Part shown: piece after piece, positions 1-7,919 of the stretch
How positions within the stretch are numbered: the stretch's first letter is position 1
Layout: each line of letters opens with the position of its first letter
Origin: Pleomorphomonas sp. JP5
GTDB lineage: Bacteria > Pseudomonadota > Alphaproteobacteria > Rhizobiales > Pleomorphomonadaceae
Length of the DNA stretch: 64,000 nt
NCBI RefSeq assembly: GCF_023721815.1
Contig: NZ_JAMDLI010000022.1
Coordinates: 496,001-560,000 of the forward strand
Direction: 5' to 3'
The notes under the pieces: generated by a model
The model's input: only the letters and a program-made list of their open reading frames with translations
Told to the model about the DNA's origin: nothing
The model's database searches: none
Program-made: the position numbers and the translations under genes

Positions 1-783
1 TTTTCCTCCAACAATCCGGGCGAGGGCGCTCCGAAGCTAGATCCGGAGAACCCCGAGACCGGACGCCAGAACAATCAGGGCTTTGAGGGAATGGCCCTCA
101 ATCCGACGACCAACGAGCTGACGGTGGTCTTGCAGAGCGCCACTCGACAGGATGGCGGCGACAAGAAGTCGACGAGATACAACACGCGGGCTCTCGTCTA
201 CGATGCCGCCGACCCCGATGCGCTGAAGCTCAAGGCCGAGTATGTCGTGCCGCTACCGACCTTCAAGGATGCCGAGGGCAAGACCCTGGTGGCCGCTCAG
301 TCCGAGCTTGCCGTTTTGCCGGACGGACGGCTTCTGCTGCTCTCGCGCGACAGCAACAATGGGTGGGGCGTGAAGGGCGACACTTCTCTCTATCGTCGCG
401 TCGATTTGCTCGACTTTGCCGGCGCCACGAACATCGCCGGCAGCAAGTTTGACGACCTCGAGCCTGTCGCGCCGAAGGGCGCGCTTGATGCGTCGGTCAC
501 CGCAGCCAAGCTTACCACCGTCATCGACATCAACGACAATGCCGAGCTCGGCAAGGCAGGTCTCCACAATGGCGCGCCCCACGATGCCAATGACCTGTCG
601 GAGAAGTGGGAAGCGATCGGCGTCGTTCCGGCATTCGATCCGGAACACCCCAAGGACGTGCTGATGCTTATCGCCAACGACAACGACTTTCTCACGACCA
701 AGGGACATCAGGTTGGCGCCGATTACGACGCCGGGGCCGATGTTGACACCATGGTGCTGGTCTATCGGCTCTCTCTTGACTGA
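1..783 (+). CDS. esterase-like activity of phytase family protein (3' part)
   Basis: The frame is open from the first base of the window, so this is the C-terminal part (260 codons) of a gene whose start lies outside. An ATG at 91 is in frame but is probably internal. The segment NQGFEGMALNP near the visible start, followed by a strand-rich region with many Asp/Asn residues, resembles the phytase-like esterase family (PF13449-type beta-propeller), where GFEGLA is a recurrent motif. Members are usually exported phosphoesterase-like proteins; the substrate cannot be read here. The gene stops 175 bases before gatB. Family assignment is by motif impression only. Confidence 0.7.
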   Translation, partial: FSSNNPGEGAPKLDPENPETGRQNNQGFEGMALNPTTNELTVVLQSATRQDGGDKKSTRYNTRALVYDAADPDALKLKAEYVVPLPTFKDAEGKTLVAAQSELAVLPDGRLLLLSRDSNNGWGVKGDTSLYRRVDLLDFAGATNIAGSKFDDLEPVAPKGALDASVTAAKLTTVIDINDNAELGKAGLHNGAPHDANDLSEKWEAIGVVPAFDPEHPKDVLMLIANDNDFLTTKGHQVGADYDAGADVDTMVLVYRLSLD

Positions 784-958
784 CGGCATTCGTCGCGCTT
801 TGCACTCGGGGCGTCGCGTCATCGCGACGCCCTTTGTCTTTTCGGGTCGCCTCTCAATCCGCGACATGCTGGACTGACGCGCCTTTCCCGTTTACCTCCA
901 ACGCAAAACGGGCTATCCCGCCAGACAGATGTCGTATGACCGATCCGAGAGACCCACG

Positions 959-2437
959 ATGAACATGGCTGTCCGCACTCCCGACCCCAAGAAGCTCATC
1001 AAGGGCGCCACCGGCGACTGGGAGATCATCATCGGCCTCGAAGTGCACGCCCAGGTCACTTCCAATGCCAAGCTGTTCTCCGGCGCGTCGGCCGTCTTTG
1101 GCGCGGAGCCGAACATGCACGTGTCGCTGGTCGACGCGGCGATGCCCGGCATGCTGCCGGTTATCAACGAGGAGTGCGTGGCGCAGGCGATCCGCACCGG
1201 CCTTGGTCTCAAGGCGGCGATCAATCTCTATTCGGTCTTCGACCGCAAGAATTACTTCTACCCGGACCTGCCGCAGGGCTATCAGATCAGCCAGTACAAG
1301 CAGCCGATCGTCGGCGAGGGCAAGGTTCTGCTCGACATGCCCGAAGGCGTCGTCGAGATCGGCATCGAGCGACTGCATCTGGAGCAGGATGCGGGCAAGT
1401 CGATCCACGATCAGCATCCGACCATGTCCTTTGTCGACCTCAACCGCTCGGGCGTGGCGCTGATGGAGATCGTCTCCAAGCCCGACCTCCGCTCGTCGGA
1501 GGAGGTGAAGGCCTATCTCGCCAAGCTCCGCACCATCCTGCGCTATCTCGGTACCTGCGACGGCAACATGGAAGAAGGCTCCATGCGCGCCGACATCAAT
1601 GTCTCCGTTCGCAAGCCCGGCGATCCGCTCGGTACGCGCTGCGAGATCAAGAACGTCAACTCCATGCGCTTCGCCGCCCAGGCGGTCGAGTTCGAGGCGC
1701 GCCGGCAGATCGGCATCATCGAGGACGGCGGCAAGATCGATCAGGAGACTCGGCTCTACGATCCGGGCAAGGGCGAGACGCGGTCGATGCGCTCGAAGGA
1801 AGAGGCGCATGACTATCGCTATTTCCCCGATCCGGATCTTTTGCCGCTGGAACTCGACCCGGCTTGGGTGGAGGGCCTCAAGGCCCAGTTGCCGGAACTG
1901 CCGGACGAGAAGAAGGCCCGTTTCGTCGCCGACTATGGCATCACACCCTATGACGCCATGGTGCTGACTCTTGAGCGCGCTTCGGCCGACTATTACGAAC
2001 AGGTGGCGAAGAAGCGCGACGGCAAGGCCGTCGCCAACTTCATGATCAACGAGCTCTTCGGGCGCCTCAACAAGGATGGCAAGGGCATCGAGGCGTCGCC
2101 GGTTTCACCCGAACAGCTCGGCTCTATCGTCGATCTGATCGGTGATGGGACGATTTCCGGAAAGATCGCCAAGGATCTGTTCGAGATTGTCTACACCGAG
2201 GGGGGCGATCCGAGGAAGCTGGTCGAGGAACGCGGCCTCAAGCAGGTCACCGATACCGGCGCCATCGAGAAGGCCGTCGACGAGGTGATCGCGGCCAACC
2301 CCGACAAGGCCGAACAGGCCAAGGCCAAGCCGACGCTCAGCGGCTGGTTCGTCGGGCAGGTGATGAAGGCCACCGGCGGCAAGGCCAATCCGCAGGCGGT
2401 CAACGATCTGGTGAAGGCCAAGCTTGGCATTGAGTAA
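959..2437 (+). CDS. gatB: Asp-tRNA(Asn)/Glu-tRNA(Gln) amidotransferase subunit B
   Basis: GatB is the tRNA-binding kinase subunit of the GatCAB complex, which converts misacylated Glu-tRNA(Gln) or Asp-tRNA(Asn) to the amidated forms in the cytoplasm. The protein (492 aa from this start) has the family signature [12 protein letters not shown] near the N-terminus, the zinc/ATP domain containing [29 protein letters not shown], and a C-terminal YqeY-like tail ([19 protein letters not shown]). An upstream in-frame ATG at 929 exists. ATG 959 is preferred because GAGAG lies 7-8 bases upstream and the homologous N-terminus begins about here. A strong terminator follows, so the gene ends its transcription unit. 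Confidence 0.97.
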   Translation: MNMAVRTPDPKKLIKGATGDWEIIIGLEVHAQVTSNAKLFSGASAVFGAEPNMHVSLVDAAMPGMLPVINEECVAQAIRTGLGLKAAINLYSVFDRKNYFYPDLPQGYQISQYKQPIVGEGKVLLDMPEGVVEIGIERLHLEQDAGKSIHDQHPTMSFVDLNRSGVALMEIVSKPDLRSSEEVKAYLAKLRTILRYLGTCDGNMEEGSMRADINVSVRKPGDPLGTRCEIKNVNSMRFAAQAVEFEARRQIGIIEDGGKIDQETRLYDPGKGETRSMRSKEEAHDYRYFPDPDLLPLELDPAWVEGLKAQLPELPDEKKARFVADYGITPYDAMVLTLERASADYYEQVAKKRDGKAVANFMINELFGRLNKDGKGIEASPVSPEQLGSIVDLIGDGTISGKIAKDLFEIVYTEGGDPRKLVEERGLKQVTDTGAIEKAVDEVIAANPDKAEQAKAKPTLSGWFVGQVMKATGGKANPQAVNDLVKAKLGIE

Positions 2438-2486
2438 GCGGCGAGGGCGGCACAAGCTGCCTTCTGCAAACGGCAATTTGCGTCAG

Positions 2487-2509
2487 GGCGGCCTTCGGGC
2501 CGCCTTTTT
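2487..2509 (+). terminator. intrinsic terminator of gatB
   Basis: A perfect 7-bp stem GGCGGCC/GGCCGCC with a TTCG tetraloop is followed by five T residues, 50 bases after the gatB stop codon. Confidence 0.93.
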
Positions 2510-2642
2510 GCTAGGTCGCGGAAGGTTTGGTTAACCCTGTTCGTTAAGCCTGCCTTATCGGCATCATCCTTAATGTCGGGGTGCTGGGGTTTCGCGGCGT
2601 AGGCCGTACAGTCCGACTCTTTCCCCCCGGCCCGAGCGATCG

Positions 2643-3422
2643 ATGGATATTGCAACCCTTCTTGGCGTAATCGGCGGCTTTGGCGTGCTGTATATAGCCG
2701 TCCTCCTCGAAGGTTCGAACATCATGATGTTCATGAACCTTCTTGCGACCGTGGTCGTGGTCGTGGGCGCCCTTGTTGCGATGCTCGGTCGGTATACGCT
2801 CAAAACCTTCCCTGTGGCCGTCTTCGGTGGCTTCAAGGAAGCGGTCATGTACAAGACGCATGACATCTTTCACCTGCTCGACCAGCTGACCGAGATCGCC
2901 GAGGTGGCGCGCAAGCAGGGGCCCCTTGGTCTCGAGAAGCTCGAGATCGACGAACCCTTTCTCCAAAAGGCGATCCAGATGATCGCCGATGGTTATTCCG
3001 GCGAGACCATTCAGCACGTTCTCGAGCGCGAGCGCGACTTGCAGCACGAGCGTCTGCACATGGGACACACTGCCTGGGGCAAGATCGCCGAAGCGGCGCC
3101 GGGCATGGGCATGGTGGGTACCATCATCGGCCTCGTGTCGCTGTTCGCCCACATGTCCGATCCCAAGCAGATCGGCCCGGCCATGTCGATCGCTCTGCTG
3201 ACCACGCTCTACGGGGCGGTCGTTGCGAACGTTGTCGCGGCCCCTGTGGCCGACAAGTTGGCCAATCGGGCCAATCACGAGGCGGAAGTCCAGTCGATGA
3301 TCATCGACGCGGTGCTGATGATCCGGGAGAACAAGAGCCCCAAGCAGGTGCATGAAGAGCTGCTTTCCTACCTGCCGCTGAAGCACCGGGCCAAGGCGGA
3401 AGCCAGCAAGGAGGCCGCCTGA
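2643..3422 (+). CDS. flagellar stator subunit, MotA/PomA type
   Basis: This 259-aa inner-membrane protein has two N-terminal membrane segments (residues ~5-20 and ~28-47), a cytoplasmic domain, and two C-terminal membrane segments around AAPGMGMVGTIIGLVSLFAHM and IALLTTLYGAVVANVVAAPVA. The Pro-Gly-Met-Gly-Met segment carries the conserved stator proline. With the next gene it should form the ion-conducting stator that turns the flagellar motor. The length and the short N-terminus match PomA better than the 285-295 aa MotA of enterics and rhizobia, which hints at a different coupling ion. It is followed after 118 bases by its MotB partner. No nearby chemotaxis or flagellar cluster is visible. 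A TolQ/ExbB role is less likely given the MotB neighbour. Confidence 0.9.
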   Translation: MDIATLLGVIGGFGVLYIAVLLEGSNIMMFMNLLATVVVVVGALVAMLGRYTLKTFPVAVFGGFKEAVMYKTHDIFHLLDQLTEIAEVARKQGPLGLEKLEIDEPFLQKAIQMIADGYSGETIQHVLERERDLQHERLHMGHTAWGKIAEAAPGMGMVGTIIGLVSLFAHMSDPKQIGPAMSIALLTTLYGAVVANVVAAPVADKLANRANHEAEVQSMIIDAVLMIRENKSPKQVHEELLSYLPLKHRAKAEASKEAA

Positions 3423-3540
3423 TACTTCGGGTCGCGAACACGATTTCGGTCCCGTGGCGAAACTGGTGCGATAGCGAAGGACTGGATCGGCGCCTCCTTG
3501 GTTGGGACGCGGGACGATCATAAAGCGGAAGGGCGGCGGA

Positions 3541-4404
3541 ATGAGCGGCAAGAAGAAAGGCGGCGGCGGTGGCGGACATGGCGGAGCGCCGTGGGTCATC
3601 ACCTTTGCCGACCTGATGGCTCTTCTGATGGCGCTGTTCGTGATGATCGTGTCCTTCTCCAGTCAGGACGAGCAGAAGCTGCACGATGCAGCCGGCTCTA
3701 TGCGCGACGCCTTCGGATACCAATCGGTGCAACGCCCTGCCGGCATGATCGAGCAGAGTGGTCTTCCCGAACGAAAGTATCTGCGCAACGTCCAGCCTAT
3801 GTCCCTTTCGGACGCCGTGGAGTTCGCCACCGACTTCAACGACCAGTATGAGAAGCAGGGGCCGGAGGTGAACACCAACCGGTTCGAGAAGGCGGCAGAG
3901 AGCAAACCGCGCGAGTATCTCACCGCCTCGGAGTCGTTGCGGCAGGCTTTGCAGGACCTGCCCGACTATGCCGAGTTGTCCAAGCAGATCATCCTCAACA
4001 TCACCGAAGACGGCTTGCACATTTCGATTATCGACCAGGACGGCCGGCCGATGTTCGCCTCGCAGTCGAGCGAGCCGACCGATCGTATGAAGATCCTGTT
4101 GTCGCGCATCGCACCGGTTATCCAGCAGATGCCGGGACGGCTTCAGATTATCGGACATACCGAGTCGACCGGTGACATGGCTGTTCCCGGTGGCGCTGCC
4201 TGGGCGCTTTCCGCAAAGCGGGCGCTTGCGACGGCCGAGATCCTCGGCAGCTTCGGCCTCGGGCCAGGTAGTCTCGCCCAGGTGATCGGCGTCGCCGACA
4301 AGGATCCGATGTTCCCCGACGACCCGTTCCTCTCCGGCAACCGCCGCATAGAGCTCGTCTTGCTCAAGGAAGCACCGGCCCTGCCGAGCGAGAGCCCGTT
4401 CTAG
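3541..4404 (+). CDS. flagellar stator subunit, MotB/PomB type (OmpA-like peptidoglycan binding)
   Basis: The protein (287 aa) starts MSGKKKGGGGGGHGG, then has one membrane helix ITFADLMALLMALFVMIVSF. The Asp at residue 24 is in the position of the essential ion-binding Asp of MotB/PomB. The C-terminal half is an OmpA-type peptidoglycan-binding domain (RLQIIGHTEST, LSAKRALATAEIL, NRRIELVLL) that anchors the stator to the cell wall. An upstream in-frame ATG at 3502 adds 13 residues. ATG 3541 is chosen because GGAAGGGCGG directly precedes it and the residue spacing to Asp24 then matches the family. It probably forms an operon with the MotA/PomA gene. Confidence 0.92.
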   Translation: MSGKKKGGGGGGHGGAPWVITFADLMALLMALFVMIVSFSSQDEQKLHDAAGSMRDAFGYQSVQRPAGMIEQSGLPERKYLRNVQPMSLSDAVEFATDFNDQYEKQGPEVNTNRFEKAAESKPREYLTASESLRQALQDLPDYAELSKQIILNITEDGLHISIIDQDGRPMFASQSSEPTDRMKILLSRIAPVIQQMPGRLQIIGHTESTGDMAVPGGAAWALSAKRALATAEILGSFGLGPGSLAQVIGVADKDPMFPDDPFLSGNRRIELVLLKEAPALPSESPF

Positions 4405-4469
4405 TGGCGCAAGGCTGAGGCAAGGCAGGGGACGGACTCTCCGTCGGATTCATTCCGACAGGGGGCTTC

Positions 4470-4766
4470 ATGTCCGATTCTTCCACGCCCGATACCGATG
4501 ATCGACGCCGGGAAGATCGCCACAGGACGCGATTGAGGGGCGGGATACTGAGAAGCCGCGATGGCCTGCGACTCGCAGACTGCCTGATCCGCGACCGTTC
4601 GGCGAAGGGAGCAAAGCTGGTTCTTGCCGAGATGCGGCCGCTACCGCTCGATCTGGAGCTCGAGGACGAAGCGGATCATCGGCGTTACCGTGTCCGGATC
4701 ATCCGGCGCGATGGTCCGGAGATCGGGGTTGTCGTTGAGGGCGAGGCGATCGCTCCGTCGGCCTGA
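4470..4766 (+). CDS. PilZ domain protein
   Basis: A 98-aa single-domain protein with an N-terminal Arg-rich segment (RRREDRHRTRLRGGIL) and IRDRSAKGAKL, which fits the PilZ D/N-x-S-x-x-G motif. Such proteins bind cyclic di-GMP and act as small effectors. Its position 65 bases after a stator operon makes control of motility plausible, as YcgR does in other bacteria, but that link is inference from neighbourhood only. The RxxxR element is present, though with spacing I cannot confirm as functional. Confidence 0.75.
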   Translation: MSDSSTPDTDDRRREDRHRTRLRGGILRSRDGLRLADCLIRDRSAKGAKLVLAEMRPLPLDLELEDEADHRRYRVRIIRRDGPEIGVVVEGEAIAPSA

Positions 4767-4863
4767 ACACGCCAAGTTCATCGCCCGCCTCTTTTCGCCG
4801 GCGTGGTCAACAAATATGCTGCCTCGCCTTAAGCCGATACCGGAAACGGGCGAGGAGAAGCCG

Positions 4864-5571
4864 ATGACCGCGACCCAGACCAAGCCAATCGACCTCTATT
4901 ACTGGCCGACGCCGAACGGCCACAAGATCACGATCATGCTCGAGGAGCTCGGCGTCCCCTACAATCTGCACTTCATCAATATTGGCAAGGGCGATCAGTT
5001 CCAGCCGGATTTCCTGGCGATATCGCCCAACAACAAGATGCCGGCCATCGTCGACCCCGAGGGACCGGATGGCAAGCCGATCTCGGTGTTCGAGTCCGGC
5101 GCCATCCTGCTCTATCTCGGACGCAAGTTCGGAAAGTACTATCCGCAGGATGAGCGTGGTCGTGTCGAGGTCGAGCAGTGGCTGATGTGGCAGATGGGCG
5201 GCTTCGGGCCGATGCTCGGTCAGAACCATCACTTCGCGCTCTATGCGCCCGAGAAGCTTCCCTATGCGATCAAGCGCTACCGGGACGAGACGCACCGCCT
5301 CTACGGCGTGCTCGAGAAGCAGCTTGCCGGCAAGGACTTCATCTGTGGCGACTATTCCATTGTCGACATGGCTTGCGTTGGTTGGGCGCGCGGCTGGGAG
5401 CGCCAGGACATAAATGCTGAAGAGTTTCCGAACGTGATGGCCTGGGTCGACCGGGTGTCGAACCGTCCCGCCGCTGCGAAGGCGCTTGCGATCACCGCTC
5501 CGACGCCAGCCAGCAACCTTGCCGACGACAAGGAAGCGCAGAAGGTCCTTTTCAATCAGCGCGCCCGCTGA
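4864..5571 (+). CDS. glutathione S-transferase family protein
   Basis: A cytosolic GST of 235 aa. The thioredoxin-like N-terminal domain (YYWPTPNGHKITIMLEELGV, then NKMPAIVDPEG and SVFESGAILLYLG with the glutathione-contacting Glu-Ser) is followed by an all-helical C-terminal domain (ICGDYSIVDMACVGWARGWE). The PTPNGHK start and the long N-terminal domain resemble the YfcG/YghU (Nu) class, which acts as disulfide reductases. ATG 4864 is preferred over the in-frame ATG at 4624 because GAGGAG lies 7 bases upstream and family homology starts here. A terminator follows. Confidence 0.9.
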   Translation: MTATQTKPIDLYYWPTPNGHKITIMLEELGVPYNLHFINIGKGDQFQPDFLAISPNNKMPAIVDPEGPDGKPISVFESGAILLYLGRKFGKYYPQDERGRVEVEQWLMWQMGGFGPMLGQNHHFALYAPEKLPYAIKRYRDETHRLYGVLEKQLAGKDFICGDYSIVDMACVGWARGWERQDINAEEFPNVMAWVDRVSNRPAAAKALAITAPTPASNLADDKEAQKVLFNQRAR

Positions 5572-5595
5572 TCTTTGCTTTCCAGCTCTTTCATG

Positions 5596-5632
5596 ACCGC
5601 TCCGACCGCTTTGGCCGGGGCGGTTTTGCTTT
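5596..5632 (+). terminator. intrinsic terminator after the GST gene
   Basis: A 12-bp near-perfect inverted repeat ACCGCTCCGACC/GGCCGGGGCGGT with a short loop runs into TTTTGCTTTT, 25 bases after the GST stop codon. Confidence 0.85.
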
Positions 5633-5913
5633 TCGTAGTCCAGAGAATTTCGTTGCGAGCTGAGTCCATGGTGAATCCCTGGTTTCCGTCGAGGAAGCAA
5701 CGCTCCCGGCCTGTTTGCCACGAAATGGCGGAAGTCCGGAAAATCCATGGTTGACGGCCGTTAAAGGTAACTTTCGGTTCAGTTTTTGTTGTTTCCTTGT
5801 TAAGTCTGCAATTTAATCTGCTTTTTAATCAAATGGCCCAGCATGATCACATCTTCGGAACGCGAAGACACGAGGCGTAAGACCTCTGGAAATACAGAAC
5901 AGGGAATGTGATC
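5633..5913. other. intergenic region ahead of the Sel1 gene
   Basis: About 280 bases without a credible gene. The right half (about 5760-5830) is clearly more AT-rich than the surroundings and is the likely promoter zone of the small Sel1 gene. No inverted repeat or RNA gene was recognised. Confidence 0.5.
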
Positions 5914-6180
5914 ATGGCTCGTCTTGAACTGAACTCGATCGATCAACTGGCCGGCGGTGCCGGCGCCACCAGCGACATCCTCTACGAACTCGGCGTGATG
6001 TACGCAGTTGGGCGCGACGTGAAGCAGAACCTTATCGAGGCCCACAAGTGGTTCAACATCGCCGCTTTCCGTGGCTCGGAGAGTGCCGCCCGCTACCGTC
6101 GCGAGCTCGCCGACGAAATGTCCTCGACCGAGATCGCCATGGCTCAGCGCGAAGCGCGCGAGTGGATTTCGCTGCATTGA
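5914..6180 (+). CDS. small Sel1-repeat protein
   Basis: An 88-aa protein with one Sel1-like helical repeat (YELGVMYAVGRDVKQNLIEA, then HKWFNIAAFRG) flanked by short helical ends. Sel1 repeats mediate protein-protein contact; no enzymatic motif is present. ATG 5914 has AGGG 9 bases upstream; a GTG two codons earlier (5908) is possible. The gene is free-standing, with a terminator behind it. Short one-repeat Sel1 proteins of this form are common in Hyphomicrobiales, but their role is not known to me. Confidence 0.8.
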   Translation: MARLELNSIDQLAGGAGATSDILYELGVMYAVGRDVKQNLIEAHKWFNIAAFRGSESAARYRRELADEMSSTEIAMAQREAREWISLH

Positions 6181-6253
6181 TCGACGCGACCGGCCCCGGA
6201 ACGGGCCCCGCGACAAGATCTGGAAAATGCTTGCCTGAGGCAAAGGGCAACTG

Positions 6254-6287
6254 ACGGCGGTTCTTCCTGGGGAAGGGCCGCCGTTTT
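6254..6287 (+). terminator. intrinsic terminator between the Sel1 gene and pyrE
   Basis: A 13-bp stem CGGCGGTTCTTCC/GGAAGGGCCGCCG with two G-U pairs and a 3-base loop is followed by TTTT. It lies 75 bases after the Sel1 stop and 78 bases before pyrE. It could also act as a pyrE leader attenuator, but no leader peptide was found. Confidence 0.85.
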
Positions 6288-6364
6288 GTATTGTCGGCCG
6301 GTGAAATGCGGGACAGAGCGGAAAAGCTGTGCTATGGCCGGGCAAATCAGCCAGAGGACAGCCC

Positions 6365-7042
6365 ATGGACAAGTCGTTCATCGCCCGCGAGACCGCCCGC
6401 CTCCTGCTGGAGGTCGAGGCCATCCAGTTCAACCCGGAGAAGCCGTATATCTTCACCTCCGGCTGGGCGAGCCCGGTTTACACCGACTGCCGCAAGCTCA
6501 TTTCCTTCCCACGTCTGCGCAAACGGCTGATGGCGTTCGCCGAGGAGATCATCCTGTCCGAGATCGGCGCCGAGTCGCTCGATGCGGTGGCCGGTGGTGA
6601 GACGGCGGGCATTCCCTTTGCCGCCTGGCTCTCCGATCGGCTCGAACTGCCCATGCTCTATGTGCGCAAGAAGCCTAAGGGCTTCGGTCGCAACGCCCAG
6701 ATCGAGGGCGATGTCAAGGAAGGCGCCCGCGCCATTCTGGTCGAGGATCTCGCGTCCGATGGCCGTTCCAAGCTGATCTTCACCAAGGCCATGCGCGACG
6801 CCGGGCTCAAGGTCAGTCACGCCTTCGTCGTCTTCCACTATGGCATCTTCCCGTCCTCGACCGAGGTACTGGCCGCCGATGGTATCACGCTGCATGCGCT
6901 GGCCACCTGGTGGGACGTGCTGGCCGAAGCCAAGGCCTCGAACCGCTTCCCGGCGGAAATGCTGGCGGAAGTCGAGAAGTTCCTGCATGCCCCGGCCGAG
7001 TGGTCAGCGGCCCACGGGGGCAGGGCGTCCTTCGAGGGATAG
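6365..7042 (+). CDS. pyrE: orotate phosphoribosyltransferase
   Basis: PyrE joins orotate and PRPP to give orotidine 5'-monophosphate in pyrimidine synthesis. The protein has 225 aa. It has [20 protein letters not shown] near the N-terminus, the catalytic-loop region [16 protein letters not shown], and the PRPP-binding segment [14 protein letters not shown], the alphaproteobacterial variant of the usual DDVITTG loop. The gene is alone between a terminator and the opposing arsC, which overlaps neither end (28-base gap between the stop codons). Confidence 0.95.
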   Translation: MDKSFIARETARLLLEVEAIQFNPEKPYIFTSGWASPVYTDCRKLISFPRLRKRLMAFAEEIILSEIGAESLDAVAGGETAGIPFAAWLSDRLELPMLYVRKKPKGFGRNAQIEGDVKEGARAILVEDLASDGRSKLIFTKAMRDAGLKVSHAFVVFHYGIFPSSTEVLAADGITLHALATWWDVLAEAKASNRFPAEMLAEVEKFLHAPAEWSAAHGGRASFEG

Positions 7043-7070
7043 TAGGGTTGGGCTGGATGGGCGCCCGCCC

Positions 7071-7502
7071 TTATCCAGCCCGCTTTCCCTCGGCATCGAT
7101 CACCAGTTCGCCATCCTCCTTGGCGAATGGGCCGGATGGCCAGCGATCGAGGAGGTCTAGCACCTGTTCGCTCGGCCGACAGAGCGCTGTGCCCTTGGCC
7201 GTCACGACGATCGGCCGCTCGACGAGGATCGGGTGGGCGATCATAGCCTCGATGATGTCTTCGTCTGCGACCGAGGGATCGGTGAGGCCGAGCTCGGCGG
7301 CCGGAGACTTCTTGACACGCAACGCGTCGCGCGGCTTGACCCCGGCGGCTGCAAACAGCGCAAGAAGTTGTGGCTTGGTCCAGCCGGTCTTCAGATACTC
7401 GACGACAACAGGTGTGTAGCCGGCCGCCTCGACAATGCGTACGACGTTGCGCGACGTGCCGCAGTCGGGATTATGAAAGATGACGACGTCTGTCACGGGC
7501 AT
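7071..7502 (-). CDS. arsC: arsenate reductase, glutaredoxin-coupled ArsC type
   Basis: A 143-aa cytosolic protein of the ArsC/Spx fold. The catalytic site is HNPDCGTSRN (Cys near residue 14), followed by the expected VEYLKTGWT, RVKKSPAAELGL and the arsenate-contacting HPILVERPIVV. These match glutaredoxin-dependent arsenate reductases. No arsenic transporter or ArsR regulator is next to it, so it may serve a general reductase role. It is convergent with pyrE and lies just outside the left prophage junction. Confidence 0.9.
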   Translation of the reverse strand: MPVTDVVIFHNPDCGTSRNVVRIVEAAGYTPVVVEYLKTGWTKPQLLALFAAAGVKPRDALRVKKSPAAELGLTDPSVADEDIIEAMIAHPILVERPIVVTAKGTALCRPSEQVLDLLDRWPSGPFAKEDGELVIDAEGKRAG

Positions 7503-7649
7503 GTCAGCCTCCCAGGATTAGCTCCGTTATAGCCGTTGACCGTCCCAACCGAAACGATTTGCCACTCGTCATGCGCTTTTGAACTCGGCGGTCCCTCGTC
7601 TTTTTGAGACTTTTGGCTTATGGGAGCGGAAGCTTCCAGAAAGGATCCG

Positions 7650-7718
7650 ATGACCCATTACGCTGCCCCCGTATTTGCCGTAGCCCCTATGCTCGACTGG
7701 ACGGTGTGGAATAAATAG
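7650..7718 (+). pseudogene. dusA: 5' remnant of dusA at the left prophage junction
   Basis: ATG 7650 with AAAGGA 6-10 bases upstream opens a 22-codon frame reading MTHYAAPVFAVAPMLDWT, then VWNK and a TAG stop. The peptide FAVAPMLDWT is the conserved N-terminus of tRNA-dihydrouridine synthase A and recurs exactly in the full-length gene at 44722-45747. The first 18 codons are therefore the original start of that gene, cut off by prophage insertion; the last codons are phage DNA. Confidence 0.93.
7689..7702 (+). repeat. attL core (left attachment repeat)
   Basis: ATGCTCGACTGGAC here matches ATGCTCGATTGGAC at 44800-44813 at 13 of 14 positions. Left of it the sequence is host dusA; right of it, phage. 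The exact crossover base cannot be placed. Confidence 0.85.
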
Positions 7719-7756
7719 CCTTTATATTTCAATAAATTGCGCGCTGTTTTTGGTTG

Positions 7757-7777
7757 TGTTGTGAAATTTGTTGTGAA
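7757..7777 (+). repeat. candidate integrase arm-type sites, left end
   Basis: Two identical 9-mers TGTTGTGAA at 7757-7765 and 7769-7777 are 12 bp apart, 55 bp inside attL. The same motif (TGTTGTRAA) occurs three times inside the right end at 44635-44704. This distribution fits arm sites of a lambda-type integrase; the function is inferred. Confidence 0.55.
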
Positions 7778-7919
7778 TTTCGAGGCCGCCAAGAAAGAGA
7801 AGCTGGACTAGATATATCAGGTGAGTTGTTGAGGCGAATCCCAAATGCCGTGCTAACATTGGACCACAACAGTGCTTGATGCCGAGCTCGCTCCGGCAGC
7901 GCAGGTCTAGGGGTTCATA

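Noticed and set aside
253-867. Long minus-strand frame over the phytase-like gene
   Set aside because: It is the antisense shadow of the esterase gene, with no family-like sequence and no start signal.
2544-3602. 352-codon minus-strand frame over the stator gene
   Set aside because: Composition is His/Arg-rich antisense of a clear MotA gene; GC-rich DNA leaves such frames open by chance.
7071-7502. arsC as part of the prophage cargo
   Set aside because: It lies left of the dusA remnant, outside attL, with host-like composition.
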